DNA of 64,000 nucleotides from Actinacidiphila alni (GCF_900112845.1 NZ_FONG01000019.1:110236-174235); one strand, 5' to 3'; positions 17,138 to 26,378 are shown, numbered from the stretch's first letter. Numbers and translations are program-made. The notes: a model not told the origin generated them from the letters alone.

Positions 17138-17874
17138 TGTCGCGTCCCGTTCACATCGTTGGGGCTCCGGTCCCAGACCTCCGCGATGGCGTCGGCCAGG
17201 TCGCGCACGTCGGTGAAGCCGGCGAATTTGGCGTTCGGGCGCTGGGCCCGCATCTCATCGTGCACCAGCGCCTTGATCACCAGGACGGTGGCCGCCGCGG
17301 TGGGGCCGTCGTCACCGCCGAGCTTGCGGAAGGAGTCGCCCAGCGCGAGCGTCCACGCCTCGGCGGCGGCCTTGGCGGCGGCGTACGCGGCGTTGCCCGC
17401 GGTCGGCGCCGTGGCACCGGACGCGCTGATCAGGACGTACCGGCCGCCGGGGCTGCGCATCAGGCCGTCGTGGAAGGCGAGCGAGGTGTGCTGCACGGTG
17501 CGGATCAGCAGCTTGTGCAGCACGTCCCAGTCGGCGAGGTCGGTCTCGGGGAAGGACGCGGAGCCGCGCCAGCCGCCCACGAGGTGCACCAGGCCGTCGA
17601 CCCGGCCGTGGTCCTTCTCGATCCGGCCCGCCCAGTCCTGGCTGGCCTCCAGGTCGAGCAGGTCGACGATCTCGCCGGTGATGTCGGCGCCGCCCGCGTC
17701 GTACCGTGCCGCGTCCACGGCCTCGGCCAGCCGCTCCGGGTCGGCGTCCGCCGCGATCACATGGCCGCCCTCGCGGGCCAGCCGTTGCAGGACGGCGCGC
17801 CCCGCGGGGCCACCCGCTCCCGCCACGGCGATCACCGCCCCGTCGAGACCACCCGTATATGTGTCGGTCGTCAT
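17116..17874 (-). CDS. SDR family NAD(P)-dependent oxidoreductase
   Basis: 252 residues from the ATG at 17874. An ATG at 17901 that overlaps the previous stop as ATGA is the alternative, but GGAGGAGGCGGAG lies directly before 17874. AVIAVAGAGGPAGRAVL is a Rossmann glycine motif, and NAAYAAAKAA supplies the Tyr-x3-Lys catalytic pair after an ISASG serine. A short-chain dehydrogenase; substrate unknown. It is the middle gene of an operon between DUF6421 and threonine aldolase. The coupling suggests a pathway in which a hydroxy or keto compound is oxidised or reduced next to amino-acid cleavage, but this is inference. Confidence 0.87.
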   Translation of the reverse strand: MTTDTYTGGLDGAVIAVAGAGGPAGRAVLQRLAREGGHVIAADADPERLAEAVDAARYDAGGADITGEIVDLLDLEASQDWAGRIEKDHGRVDGLVHLVGGWRGSASFPETDLADWDVLHKLLIRTVQHTSLAFHDGLMRSPGGRYVLISASGATAPTAGNAAYAAAKAAAEAWTLALGDSFRKLGGDDGPTAAATVLVIKALVHDEMRAQRPNAKFAGFTDVRDLADAIAEVWDRSPNDVNGTRQWLTPQP

Positions 17875-17897
17875 CTCCGCCTCCTCCGCAGCACCGG

Positions 17898-19295
17898 TCA
17901 TGCGGCGCCCCGAAGCGAGCTGTCGCCGGTGATGCCCTTGGTCGAGGTGATCACCGTACGCAGCTTCTTCGCCAGGGCCTCATAGAACATGCTGAGCGGA
18001 AATTCGTCCGCCAGCACGTTGTCCACGAGTTTGCGCGGCGGCAGCGTCAGGTCAAGGGCCTCGGGGCCCTTGGCCCACACCGATCCCGGGTGCGGCGAGA
18101 GATAGGTCGCGACCAGGTCGTACGCGGCGAACCAGTGCACGAGCTTGGGGCGGTCGATGCCGTCCCGGTAGAGCGTCTCGATCTCGGCGCAGAGCTGGTT
18201 GGTGACCTGCGGCGCGCGCTCCCAGTCGATGTGCAGGGTGTTGTCGGTCCACCGCACGGCGTCGTGCTTGTGCAGGTAGGCGAAAAGCAGCTGGCCGCCG
18301 AGCCCGTCGTAGTTGCGGACCCGCTCACCGGTGACCGGGAAGCGGAAGAGCCGGTCGAAGAGGATCGCGTACTGCACGCCCAGGCCCATCGGGTGGCCCT
18401 CGGCCTGGAGCTTGACGGCCTCCTTGAAGGTCGTCAGGTCGCAGCGCAGCTCCTCCAGGCCGTACATCCAGAACGGCGCGCGCTGCTTGATCATGAACGG
18501 GTCGAACGGCAGGTCGCCGTGGCTGTGCGTGCGGTCGTGGATCATGTCCCAGAGCACGTACGTCTGCTGCGCCAGGTCCTGGTCGGCGATCAGCCGGGCC
18601 GCGTCCTCGGGCAGGTCGAGGCCGAGGGTGTCGACGGCGGCGGCGGTCACCGCGCGGAAGCGGGCGGCCTCGCGGTCGCAGAAGATCGCGCCCCACGTCC
18701 AGCGCTCGGGGGCCTCGCGGACGGCGACGGTCTCCGGGAAGAGCACGGCGGAGTTGGTGTCGTAGCCCGGGGTGAAGTCCTCGAAGGTGATCGGGACGAA
18801 CAGCGGGTTGTCGTACCGTGTCCGCTCCAGTTCGGCCAGCCACTCGGGCCATACGACGCGCAGCGCGACGGCCTCCAGATTGCGGTCGGGATTGCCGTTC
18901 TGCGTGTACATCGGGAAGACGACCAGGTGCGGCAGGCCGTCGCGGCGGTCGGCCGCGGGCTGGAAGGCGAGCAGCGAGTCGAGGAAGTCGGGGACGCCGA
19001 AGCCCTCGTCGGACCAGCGGTTCAGGTCGGCGACCAGGGCGCGGTGGTAGGCGGCGTCGTGCGGGAGGAGCGCGGAGAGCTGCTCGACCGATTCGGTGAC
19101 CCTGCGCAGGGTGCGCTCGGCGTCGTCGCGGCTGGGCGCGCCGTCCGCCTCGAAATCGATGGAGCCGTCCTTCCGCTGCCAGGGCCTGATGGCTTCGACG
19201 GCCTGCTTCAGCACCGCCCACGCCGGGTGGCCGACGACGCTCACGCCGGACGTACCGCCGTTGTCCGCCGCCTTCGGCGAAAGAACTTCGCTCAT
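17898..19295 (-). CDS. DUF6421 family protein
   Basis: 465 residues of a protein I recognise only as the actinomycete DUF6421 group. It is soluble, with no signal peptide or membrane segment. It has conserved-looking stretches such as WGAIFCDREAARFRA, WDMIHDRTHSHGDLPFDPF and GLGGQLLFAYLHKHD. The clustered His/Asp residues in the HDRTHSHGD segment could bind metal, but no established catalytic motif is evident. The ATG at 19295 is preceded by GGAGGGG. First gene of the operon with SDR and threonine aldolase. Function unknown. Confidence 0.8.
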   Translation of the reverse strand: MSEVLSPKAADNGGTSGVSVVGHPAWAVLKQAVEAIRPWQRKDGSIDFEADGAPSRDDAERTLRRVTESVEQLSALLPHDAAYHRALVADLNRWSDEGFGVPDFLDSLLAFQPAADRRDGLPHLVVFPMYTQNGNPDRNLEAVALRVVWPEWLAELERTRYDNPLFVPITFEDFTPGYDTNSAVLFPETVAVREAPERWTWGAIFCDREAARFRAVTAAAVDTLGLDLPEDAARLIADQDLAQQTYVLWDMIHDRTHSHGDLPFDPFMIKQRAPFWMYGLEELRCDLTTFKEAVKLQAEGHPMGLGVQYAILFDRLFRFPVTGERVRNYDGLGGQLLFAYLHKHDAVRWTDNTLHIDWERAPQVTNQLCAEIETLYRDGIDRPKLVHWFAAYDLVATYLSPHPGSVWAKGPEALDLTLPPRKLVDNVLADEFPLSMFYEALAKKLRTVITSTKGITGDSSLRGAA

Positions 19296-19559
19296 GACCC
19301 CTCCTCCACGAAAGAAAATGTCGTGCCGCCACCGTATCCATGACTTTGGTGCCGCATCAAGGGGAGTCTGCGCAGATTGTCCTGCGTGAAGCCTGACAGG
19401 CCGCCGTTTTTCCTGTCGGCATCCGGGATGGCTCATGAAAAGTTGCGGATGCGGCTGTGGGCGGGGCCTGCTGGAGGCGCCGGAAGGGCTCTGACACGCG
19501 GCACCTGGACGTCACGGCGTGTTCGGCCCGCCGTCGCCGGGTCTCGCTAGGGTGCCGGT

Positions 19560-20231
19560 ATGAGCTTCCTCACTGTCGGTCACCGCGGGGTCATGGGCGT
19601 CGAGCCGGAGAACACCCTGCGTTCCTTCCGCCGCGCCGAGCAGGCGGGTCTGGACCAGATCGAACTCGACCTGCACCTCAGCAAGGACGGCGCGCTGATC
19701 GTGATGCACGACCCGTCGGTCGACCGCACCACCGACGGCAGCGGGCTGATCCGCGACCTCACCCTGGACGAGATCCGGGGCTTGGACGCCGGGCTCGGCG
19801 AGCGCGTGCCGGTCTTCGAGGACGTGCTGGAAGCGGTCGGCCGGCCCATTCAGGCCGAGATCAAGGATGTGGCCGCGGCCCGGGTGCTGGCCGAGGCGCT
19901 GCGGACGCACGGCGCGACCGGCCGGGTCAGCGTGCTCTCCTTCCACGACGAGGCGCTCGCGGAGATCCACGCGCTGCTGCCGGACGTCCGCACGGTGCTG
20001 GTCGCCAGCGACCTCGGGCCGGAGATCGTCACCCGCGCCAAGGCGGTCGGTGCCCGGCTGGTCAGCCTGGAGCTGCGGCAGCTGAATCTGGACGTCGTCG
20101 AGCGCTGCCAGGCCGCGGGCATCGCCGTCATGGCCTGGGCCGTCAACTCCGCGCAGGACTGGGCGCTGGCCCGCGCCCTCGGCCTGGACGGCGCGGCGAC
20201 CGACCTGCCGGAGGAACCGCCCGCGGCGTGA
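19560..20231 (+). CDS. Glycerophosphodiester phosphodiesterase
   Basis: 223 residues. TVGHRGVMGVEPENTL, QIELDLHLSKDG and LIVMHDPSVDRTTDGSG give the His-Arg, Glu-x-Asp and His-Asp catalytic and metal-binding motifs of the GDPD family in the right order. The C-terminus VMAWAVNSAQDW is the usual last strand. It hydrolyses glycerophosphodiesters to glycerol-3-phosphate and alcohols. There is no signal peptide, so it is intracellular and serves lipid turnover or glycerol/phosphate salvage. Single gene, divergent from DUF6421 across a 264-bp gap in which I see no strong motif, and convergent with a GNAT gene. Confidence 0.94.
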   Translation: MSFLTVGHRGVMGVEPENTLRSFRRAEQAGLDQIELDLHLSKDGALIVMHDPSVDRTTDGSGLIRDLTLDEIRGLDAGLGERVPVFEDVLEAVGRPIQAEIKDVAAARVLAEALRTHGATGRVSVLSFHDEALAEIHALLPDVRTVLVASDLGPEIVTRAKAVGARLVSLELRQLNLDVVERCQAAGIAVMAWAVNSAQDWALARALGLDGAATDLPEEPPAA

Positions 20232-20249
20232 CGCGACGCGGGGACCGGG

Positions 20250-20783
20250 TCAGACCAGCTTCTTCGTCAGCAGCTCGAACTCCAGGTCGTCCCTCGTCGG
20301 CAGCCCGAAGCGCTCCTCGCCGTACGGGAAGGGGCTGGTCTGTCCGGTGCGCTGGTAGCCGCGGCGCACGTACCAGGCGATCAGGTCCTCGCGGACCGAG
20401 ATCACCGTCATGTGCAGCTCGGCGACGTCCCACTCGTCGCGCGCGAAACGCTCGGCCTCGGCGAGGACCAGCCGGCCGAGCCCGGCCCCCTGGAGCGCGG
20501 GCCGTACCGCGAACATCCCGAAGTACGCGTGGTCGCCGCGGTGTTCGAGCTGGCAGCACGCCACGGTCTCGCCCCCGGACTCCACCACCGTCAGCCGACT
20601 GTCCGCTCCCTCGATGACCGCGAGCACTCCCTCGGCATCGGTGCGCTGCCCCTCCAGGATGTCCGCCTCGGTGGTCCACCCCTCCCGGCTCGCGGCCCCC
20701 CGATAGGCGGACTCGATGAGCCCCACAAGCACGGGCACATCGTCGGGCGTGGCGGCACGGAAACTGGGCGCGGCGGTATCCAT
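20250..20783 (-). CDS. GNAT family N-acetyltransferase
   Basis: 177 residues from the ATG at 20783 (an upstream ATG at 20813 is possible). Motif A of GNAT enzymes reads FAVRPALQGAGLGRLVLAEAE, with the Q/RxxGxG/A acetyl-CoA pyrophosphate loop. Strand beta-6/7 residues follow in WYVRRGYQRTG. It acetylates an unknown amine. Stops of this gene and the GDPD gene are 18 bp apart in convergent orientation. Confidence 0.9.
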   Translation of the reverse strand: MDTAAPSFRAATPDDVPVLVGLIESAYRGAASREGWTTEADILEGQRTDAEGVLAVIEGADSRLTVVESGGETVACCQLEHRGDHAYFGMFAVRPALQGAGLGRLVLAEAERFARDEWDVAELHMTVISVREDLIAWYVRRGYQRTGQTSPFPYGEERFGLPTRDDLEFELLTKKLV

Positions 20784-20885
20784 GCGCCCAAGGCTAACCC
20801 GGGGCTCCGACACCGCTCACCGGTCCCGGAGGACTCCCCCGGCCGGGCGCCAAACGCCTCCCGATGTGCGGCGGTTCAGGCCGGT

Positions 20886-22313
20886 TCAGGCGGCCGGAGA
20901 AGTCTCGTCGAGGGCGCGGGACAGGCGTTGGACGCCTTCGGTGATTTCGGACGGGCCTGTGGTGTAGGCGAAGGTGACGCGCAGGTGGGGGGCGGGGGGT
21001 TCCGCGGGGAAGTACGGGCGGCCGGGGGCCACGGCGACGCCGGCGCGGAGGGCGGCGCCGGTCAGGGCGGTTTCGTCGGTGCCGTCGGGCAGGCGGAGCC
21101 ACAGGTGGTAGCCGCCGGTCGGTACCGGGTCGGGCGCGAGGGCGGGAAGCCGGTGCCGGATCGCGGCGAGCATGGCGTCGCGCCGTTCGCGCAGCCCGGC
21201 GGCGACGGCCCGCAGATGGCGCGGCCAGGCGGGGGCGCCGACGAGTTCGAGGGTGGCCTCCTGGAGCGGCCGCGGCACGAAGAAACTGTCGACCACCTGG
21301 ATCGCGCGCAGCCGCTCCATCACCGGGCCGCGGGCGATGAGAGCGCCGACCCGCAGGCTGGGCGAGGTCGGCTTGGTCAGGGACGCGACATGGACGACCG
21401 TGCCGTACGGGTCCTCCGCGACCAGGGTCGGCGGCAGGTCGTCGCCGTGGCCGAGCCGCCGCGCGAAGTCGTCCTCGATGACGAAGGCGCCCGCCGCGTG
21501 CGCGATGTCCAGCACCTGGCGGCGGCGTCCGGCGGCGAGCACGGTGCCGGTCGGATTCTGGAAGAGCGGCTGGCAGAGGAAGACGCGGGCGCCGCTGGCG
21601 TCGAAGGCGTCGGCGAGGAGTTCGGGACGGACGCCGCCGGAGTCCACGGGGACGGGGACGGGCCGCAGTCCGGCGGCGCGGGCGACGGCGAGCGCGCCCG
21701 GATAGGTCGGTGATTCGACGAGGACGGCGGAGCCTGGCGCGGCCAGGGCGCGCAGTGCGGTGGTCAGTGCCGCCTGGCCACCGGAGGTGATCAGCACCTG
21801 CGCGGGACCGACGCCTGCCGCCCGGCCGAACCAGCCGCGCAGGGCGGTGAGCCCTTCGAGCGGCGGCCGTTCCCACGCGCCGGGCCTGCGGGCGGCGCGC
21901 GCTAGGGCGGCGCCCAGTGCCTGTTCCGGCTGCATGTCGGGATGCAGATAGCCGCCGTTGAACGCGATGACGCCCGGCGGCGGCCCGGCCAGGCAGGCCA
22001 GCACCCCGGAGGCGTCCACCACGCGGGGCGCCGCGTCTGCGTCCTCGGCGGTGAGCGCCACCTGCTGCCAGGAGGTGTCGACGGTGGCGGCGGGCGGTGC
22101 GGCCCCGTCGGCCCGGAAGGTGCCGGCGCCCGGCCGGGTGACGACGAGTCCCTGGGCGGCGAGCGCGGCCAGCGCCCTGGAGACAGTGACCGGGCTGACC
22201 CCGAACCGTTCCACGAGCGCCCGGCTGGACGGCAGCTTCTCACCCGGAGAGAAGCGCTTCAGCTCCCCGCGCAGGGATTCTGCCAGCGCACCGGCACTGC
22301 TATCGTCATTCAT
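20886..22313 (-). CDS. MocR-type PLP-dependent transcriptional regulator (GntR domain plus aminotransferase fold)
   Basis: 475 residues. Residues 1-75 are a GntR winged helix (GEKLPSSRALVERFGVSPVTVSRAL). The remainder is a class I/II aminotransferase fold with ITSGGQAALTTALRAL and the PLP lysine region VVHVASLTKPTSPSLRVGALIARG. MocR proteins sense an amine or PLP and control a nearby gene. The start codon overlaps, on the opposite strand, the start of the EamA transporter (shared CATG), so one or both messages are leaderless or the annotated start is slightly wrong. The target is most probably that transporter. Ligand unknown. Confidence 0.9.
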   Translation of the reverse strand: MNDDSSAGALAESLRGELKRFSPGEKLPSSRALVERFGVSPVTVSRALAALAAQGLVVTRPGAGTFRADGAAPPAATVDTSWQQVALTAEDADAAPRVVDASGVLACLAGPPPGVIAFNGGYLHPDMQPEQALGAALARAARRPGAWERPPLEGLTALRGWFGRAAGVGPAQVLITSGGQAALTTALRALAAPGSAVLVESPTYPGALAVARAAGLRPVPVPVDSGGVRPELLADAFDASGARVFLCQPLFQNPTGTVLAAGRRRQVLDIAHAAGAFVIEDDFARRLGHGDDLPPTLVAEDPYGTVVHVASLTKPTSPSLRVGALIARGPVMERLRAIQVVDSFFVPRPLQEATLELVGAPAWPRHLRAVAAGLRERRDAMLAAIRHRLPALAPDPVPTGGYHLWLRLPDGTDETALTGAALRAGVAVAPGRPYFPAEPPAPHLRVTFAYTTGPSEITEGVQRLSRALDETSPAA

Positions 22314-22324
22314 GACAGATAAGA
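22299..22324. promoter_or_regulatory. Candidate MocR operator overlapping both start codons
   Basis: CTATC-GTC on the left and GACAGATAAG on the right form an imperfect dyad around the shared CATG of the two divergent starts. GATAG/CTATC-like half-sites recall those known for MocR proteins such as PdxR. A -10-like TATCGT lies at 22301-22306 for the plus strand. Confidence 0.45.
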
Positions 22325-23478
22325 ATAGCGCTATCGCGCCCACCCGGATAGCGGTCGGCGGCACCGCACTCGCCGGTACCGCACTCGCCGCCCTCGGAGT
22401 GGCCGCCTTCTCCCTCACCTTCCCCTCCACCCACTGGGCGCTGACCGGCTTCGGCGCCTGGTCGACGGTGACGGTCAGGGCCGTCCTGGCCACCGCGGTC
22501 GCCGGGGCGTTCCTGGCGGCCGGCCGGGCACGGTTCCCCGAACGCGAGCACTGGGCGGGCATCGCCGTGGTCGCCTGCGGCGTCGTCATCGGCTTCCCGC
22601 TGCTCACCACGCTCGCGCTGCGCAGCACCGACACCTCGCACGCCGCCGTCGTGGTCGGCGCGCTCCCGCTGTGCACGGCGGTGCTCGCGGCGCTGCGCAC
22701 CGGCGCGCGGCCGTCGCGTACGTTCTGGGCCGCGGCGGTCGCGGGCGCGGCCGTGGTCACCGCCTTCTCGCTGGGCGAGAGCGGTGGCGCGCCGACCGCG
22801 GGGGACGGACTGCTCTTCGCCTCGCTGCTGGTCTGCGCGGCCGGTTACGTGGAGGGCGGACGGCTGGCCGCGGTGCTGCCCGGCTGGCAGGTGATCGGCT
22901 GGGCCCTGGTCGCCGTCCTGCCGCTGACGCTGCCCGCCGCGGCCGTGTCCCTGTGCCTGGAGCCGGTACGGCTGACCGGGGAGTCGGTCGGCGGTCTGGT
23001 GTGGGTCGCGGTGGTCTCGCAATTCCTCGGCATGGTGGTCTGGTACCGCGGCATGGCGGCGATCGGCGTGGCCAGGGCCAGCCAGCTGCAACTCGCGCAG
23101 CCCGTCCTGACCTTGGTGTGGTCGGCCGCGCTGCTCGGCGAGCACCTGGGCCGCGCGACGCTCCCGGCGGCGCTCGCCGTCCTGGTGTGCGTGGCCGTCA
23201 CCCAGCGGTCGGGGTCGGGCGCCCGGCGGCCGGGAACGCCGGTGACCGGCTCCTCGGCCACCGCCTGCGTGCCGCGGCGCGCGCGGCCGGAAACCGGAAC
23301 GCCCGCGCCCGCGCGTACGGCGCCCCTGTCCCCCGCCGGACCGCGGGTGCCCGCCCGTACGGCACCCGCCGAAGCACCCGCGTCCACGCAGACGAAGACC
23401 CCCTCCGAGGCATTGCCGCCCGCCGGACCGCACGGAAGAGTGGCGGACGACGGTCCGCGACGGCGCGCGCCGCGGTGA
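22312..23478 (+). CDS. EamA/DMT family transporter with Pro/Ala/Arg-rich C-terminal tail
   Basis: 388 residues. The first ~297 residues contain about ten hydrophobic segments of the drug/metabolite transporter (RhaT/EamA) type, with the late signature FLGMVVWYRGMAAIGVARASQLQLAQPVLTL split over helices 8-9 and ending LLGEHL. The final ~91 residues (from QRSGSGARRPG onward) are low-complexity, rich in Pro, Ala, Arg and Thr, and not part of the transporter fold. The start ATG overlaps the MocR start on the other strand; the pair is the common MocR-DMT arrangement. It probably exports an amino acid or amine. Confidence 0.9.
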   Translation: MTDKNSAIAPTRIAVGGTALAGTALAALGVAAFSLTFPSTHWALTGFGAWSTVTVRAVLATAVAGAFLAAGRARFPEREHWAGIAVVACGVVIGFPLLTTLALRSTDTSHAAVVVGALPLCTAVLAALRTGARPSRTFWAAAVAGAAVVTAFSLGESGGAPTAGDGLLFASLLVCAAGYVEGGRLAAVLPGWQVIGWALVAVLPLTLPAAAVSLCLEPVRLTGESVGGLVWVAVVSQFLGMVVWYRGMAAIGVARASQLQLAQPVLTLVWSAALLGEHLGRATLPAALAVLVCVAVTQRSGSGARRPGTPVTGSSATACVPRRARPETGTPAPARTAPLSPAGPRVPARTAPAEAPASTQTKTPSEALPPAGPHGRVADDGPRRRAPR

Positions 23479-23664
23479 CACGCTCCCCCGGTCACCCCGA
23501 TGCGCTCGGGTGTGCGCCCTCCGGCACGGGCAGGTCTCTAGGGACCGCTGATCGGCCGGCGCGCCGGCCCACCGGTGGACCCGGCCGGTATCCGGCGGTG
23601 CGGTCACCACGAGGGGCGGGCCCCGGCGCGTCGCGCCGGGACCGAGGGGAAGGGGGAGGACGGC

Positions 23665-24264
23665 ATGCACGGACCACCGCTGGTGGCCTGGTCGCTCGTG
23701 ACGCTGAGCACCGTCGCCGCCGTGGCGTGCCTGCTGCGCCGCGAGGCGGCACGTGACGAGGCGCTGATGGGCGCCGGGATGGCGGTGATGGCCGTGCCGA
23801 TGTCCGTCCTCGACCCGCGCCCCTGGGGTACGCCGCTGCTCCCGGTCGTCTTCGCCGTGGTCTTCGCGCTGGCCGGCGTCCGGGCGCTGCTGCTGGTCCG
23901 GCGGCCGGGACACCATCTGCACCACTGCGTGTGCTCGGCCGCGATGGTCTACATGGCCGTGGCGATGGGCGGCGCGGCGTCGGCGCACGGCGGCCACGCC
24001 GGGCACATGGCGCATTCCGGCGCGGGCCTCCCGCTGCTCACGGGCGCGCTGCTGCTGTATTTCGCCGGTTACGTGCTGCGCGCCGGCACCACCCTGGTCG
24101 CGGCTCCCGCGCACGCGCACGGCGCGGCGTCCGGCCCGCTGATATCCGCGGGGCCCTCCGTGGCGGGGCCGGCCCGCGTGCCGCTGCGGCACGCGCCGGA
24201 AGTCGCCGTGGCCTGCCGGGTGTCCATGGCGCTGGGCATGTTCGCGATGCTGCTCACGCTGTGA
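23665..24264 (+). CDS. DUF5134 family membrane protein with His-rich loop
   Basis: 199 residues from the ATG at 23665, which follows AGGGGGAGGACGG. Several hydrophobic segments are visible. Between them are HHLHHCVCSAAMVYMA and AHGGHAGHMAHSG, a cluster of His and Met that looks suited to binding copper or another metal. This layout is that of the DUF5134 family found in actinomycetes, of unknown function; a metal link is my inference from composition only. The next gene on the strand is an M56-type peptidase 165 bp on. Confidence 0.8.
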   Translation: MHGPPLVAWSLVTLSTVAAVACLLRREAARDEALMGAGMAVMAVPMSVLDPRPWGTPLLPVVFAVVFALAGVRALLLVRRPGHHLHHCVCSAAMVYMAVAMGGAASAHGGHAGHMAHSGAGLPLLTGALLLYFAGYVLRAGTTLVAAPAHAHGAASGPLISAGPSVAGPARVPLRHAPEVAVACRVSMALGMFAMLLTL

Positions 24265-24429
24265 CGGCCGGGCCGCCGCACCCGTCCCCGGAAACAGGCG
24301 CGGAACCGACGCGCGGGGCGGCCCTCACAGACCCGGCCGCCACTGTGACGGCCCCGTTCCTGTGAGTGATGCGTCACATCGGGTCGTGCTCCGTACCGGG
24401 CACCCGCCGCGCCTCCTAGGGTGATCACC

Positions 24430-25368
24430 ATGACGGTCCCGTTCGTGCTGCTGATTCTCGGCGCACTTGCGGCGGCGACGGCGCCGCGTCTGCTGTCCCG
24501 TGCCAAGTGGCCGGAACGCGAACCGGTGCTGGCCCTGTGGGTCTGGCAGTGTGTGGTCGCCGCCGTACTGCTGTGCTGCGTGCTCGCCATGGCACTGTCC
24601 GCGTCCGCCGCCTGGACGGCGGTCCGCGGCAATCTCTTCGCCTTCGCCCCGAGCGGTGTCGTCGACGCCTACGCGCTGCCGGAGTACGGGCGCTGGGCCG
24701 GCGTCCTGGCCGTCGTGCTCGCCCTCGGCGGGGTGTGGACGGCGGCGATGCTCACCCGCGAGGTGCGCGGCACCCGGGCCCGGCGCAGGCAGCGCCGCGC
24801 GGAGCTGCGCGAGCGCGCGCCGCGGCTGCCCGGTGAGGCCGTCACGCCCGGCGAGCGCCTGGTGGTGCTGGAGGACGCGCGGTCCGACGCCTGGTGGCTG
24901 TCGGGCGCCGAGCCCCAACTGGTCATCACCACGGCCGCGCTGAGCCGTCTGAAGGGCCGCCAGCTCGACGCCGTACTGGCGCACGAGCAGGGCCACGTAC
25001 GGGCCCGGCACGACGTACTGCTGCACTGCTCGGGAGCGCTGGCCGGCGGATTCCCGCAGGTGCCGGTCTTCGCCGCCTTCCGCGACCAGGTGCACCACCT
25101 GGTGGAGCTGGCCGCGGACGACACCGCCTCCCGCCGCTTCGGACGGCTGACCACCGCACTCGCGCTGGTCGAACTGAACGAGGAACGCGGTGTCTTCGGG
25201 CCCTGCCCGACGCCGCTCGCGGTGCTGCCCGGCCGGGTCAACCGGCTGCTCGACCCGTCGCCCCGGCTGCCGCTGGCCCGCCGGGTGCGGATGACGGCCT
25301 TCGCCCTGATGGTCCCCGCGGTGCCGCTGCTGATCGCCTTCGGCCCCGGCCTCGGCGCGCTGACCTGA
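24430..25368 (+). CDS. M56 family membrane metallopeptidase (BlaR1/MecR1-like protease domain)
   Basis: 312 residues. N-terminal hydrophobic helices are followed by the zinc motif HEQGH (about residues 185-189) in VLAHEQGHVRARHD, with a downstream Glu in ELAADDTASRRFG. Actinomycete members are usually paired with a BlaI-type repressor and cleave it in response to an envelope signal, but no such repressor is in this neighbourhood. A GTG at 24421 is an alternative start. A TGTGA-N8-TCACA dyad lies at 24361-24378, about 50 bp upstream, and could be a regulator site. Substrate unknown. Confidence 0.88.
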   Translation: MTVPFVLLILGALAAATAPRLLSRAKWPEREPVLALWVWQCVVAAVLLCCVLAMALSASAAWTAVRGNLFAFAPSGVVDAYALPEYGRWAGVLAVVLALGGVWTAAMLTREVRGTRARRRQRRAELRERAPRLPGEAVTPGERLVVLEDARSDAWWLSGAEPQLVITTAALSRLKGRQLDAVLAHEQGHVRARHDVLLHCSGALAGGFPQVPVFAAFRDQVHHLVELAADDTASRRFGRLTTALALVELNEERGVFGPCPTPLAVLPGRVNRLLDPSPRLPLARRVRMTAFALMVPAVPLLIAFGPGLGALT

Positions 25369-25451
25369 ACGGCGACGGGCGGGCGACGCGGGAGGACGGG
25401 CGGCCGTCCGGCGCGACGGGCGGACTTCACGAGCAGCGGGACAGGGACACG

Positions 25452-26171
25452 GTGACCGGTGCGGCGGACGCGGGAGCACAGACGGTCAAGGGCGTCATGT
25501 TCGACTTCTCCGGCACCCTGATGCGGGTCGAGCCCGCCGAGACCTGGCTGCGCGCCGCGCTCACCGCCGAGGGCGTCCGGGCCACCGACGAGGACATCGC
25601 GGCGTACGCGCGGCGATTGGAAGCGGCCGGCGCACTGCCGGGCAGCACCCAGCCCGACCCCGTACCACCGCACGTGGCGCCTCTGTGGGCCCGCCGTGAC
25701 AACAGCGCCGCCGAGTACCGCGCGGCCTACCTCGGCCTGTCCCGTACGGTCGCGCTGCCCTGGGACGTGCACGACGCGCTGCACGACCGGCACCTGGTGC
25801 CCGAGGCGTGGCAGCCGTATCCCGACACCGAACGGGTGCTGGGGGCGCTGCGCGAGCGGGGTGTGCCGGTGGCGGTCGTGAGCAACATCGGCTGGGATCT
25901 GCGGCCGGTCTTCCGGGCGCACGGACTGGACGGCCTGGTGGACGTCTTCGTGCTGAGTTACGAACTCGGCACGGGGAAGCCCGATCCCCTGCTGTTCCGC
26001 ACCGCCTGCGAGGCGCTCGGGCTGCCGCCCGGGGAGGTCGCGATGGTGGGCGACAATCGGGTCGCCGACGGCGCCGCCGCCGCGCTGGGCTGCCCGCTGC
26101 TGCTGGTGGACCATCTGCCGGTCGCGTCCCGGCCCGACGCGCTGCTCGGCGTGCTGGACCTGATCGGCTGA
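25452..26171 (+). CDS. HAD superfamily hydrolase
   Basis: 239 residues. Motif I is MFDFSGTLMR (nucleophile Asp), motif II VAVVSNIGWD, and motifs III/IV are TGKPDPLLF and MVGDNRVADG. A cap of helices lies between motifs I and II. HAD phosphatases act on sugar phosphates, phosphoglycolate or other small phosphoesters; the motif set does not tell which. The GTG at 25452 is supported by GGGACAGGGAC just upstream. It stands between the M56 peptidase and a TetR gene on the same strand. Confidence 0.9.
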   Translation: MTGAADAGAQTVKGVMFDFSGTLMRVEPAETWLRAALTAEGVRATDEDIAAYARRLEAAGALPGSTQPDPVPPHVAPLWARRDNSAAEYRAAYLGLSRTVALPWDVHDALHDRHLVPEAWQPYPDTERVLGALRERGVPVAVVSNIGWDLRPVFRAHGLDGLVDVFVLSYELGTGKPDPLLFRTACEALGLPPGEVAMVGDNRVADGAAAALGCPLLLVDHLPVASRPDALLGVLDLIG

Positions 26172-26346
26172 TGCGCCGTCCCGCACCCCTCGGGCTCGTC
26201 CGCGTACCGGACCGGGACGGGGTCGTGGGGGTGACAAGCGCTTTCCGGATCGACGCCGTGCCCGGCGATCCCCCGCGTCGCCGGGCACGGCGCCATCCCC
26301 CGTTTCCCGGACGCGCCAGAGGCGCGCCGGGACGCGCTGAGTATAT

Positions 26347-26359
26347 TGGCTCGCAGCCA
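26347..26359. promoter_or_regulatory. Inverted repeat TGGCT-CGC-AGCCA before the TetR gene
   Basis: A 13-bp dyad 20 bp before the TetR start, directly after a -10-like TATATT (26342-26347). Its placement fits an autoregulatory operator for the TetR protein at 26379. Confidence 0.5.
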
Positions 26360-26378
26360 GTCAACGCAGGAGTAAATC

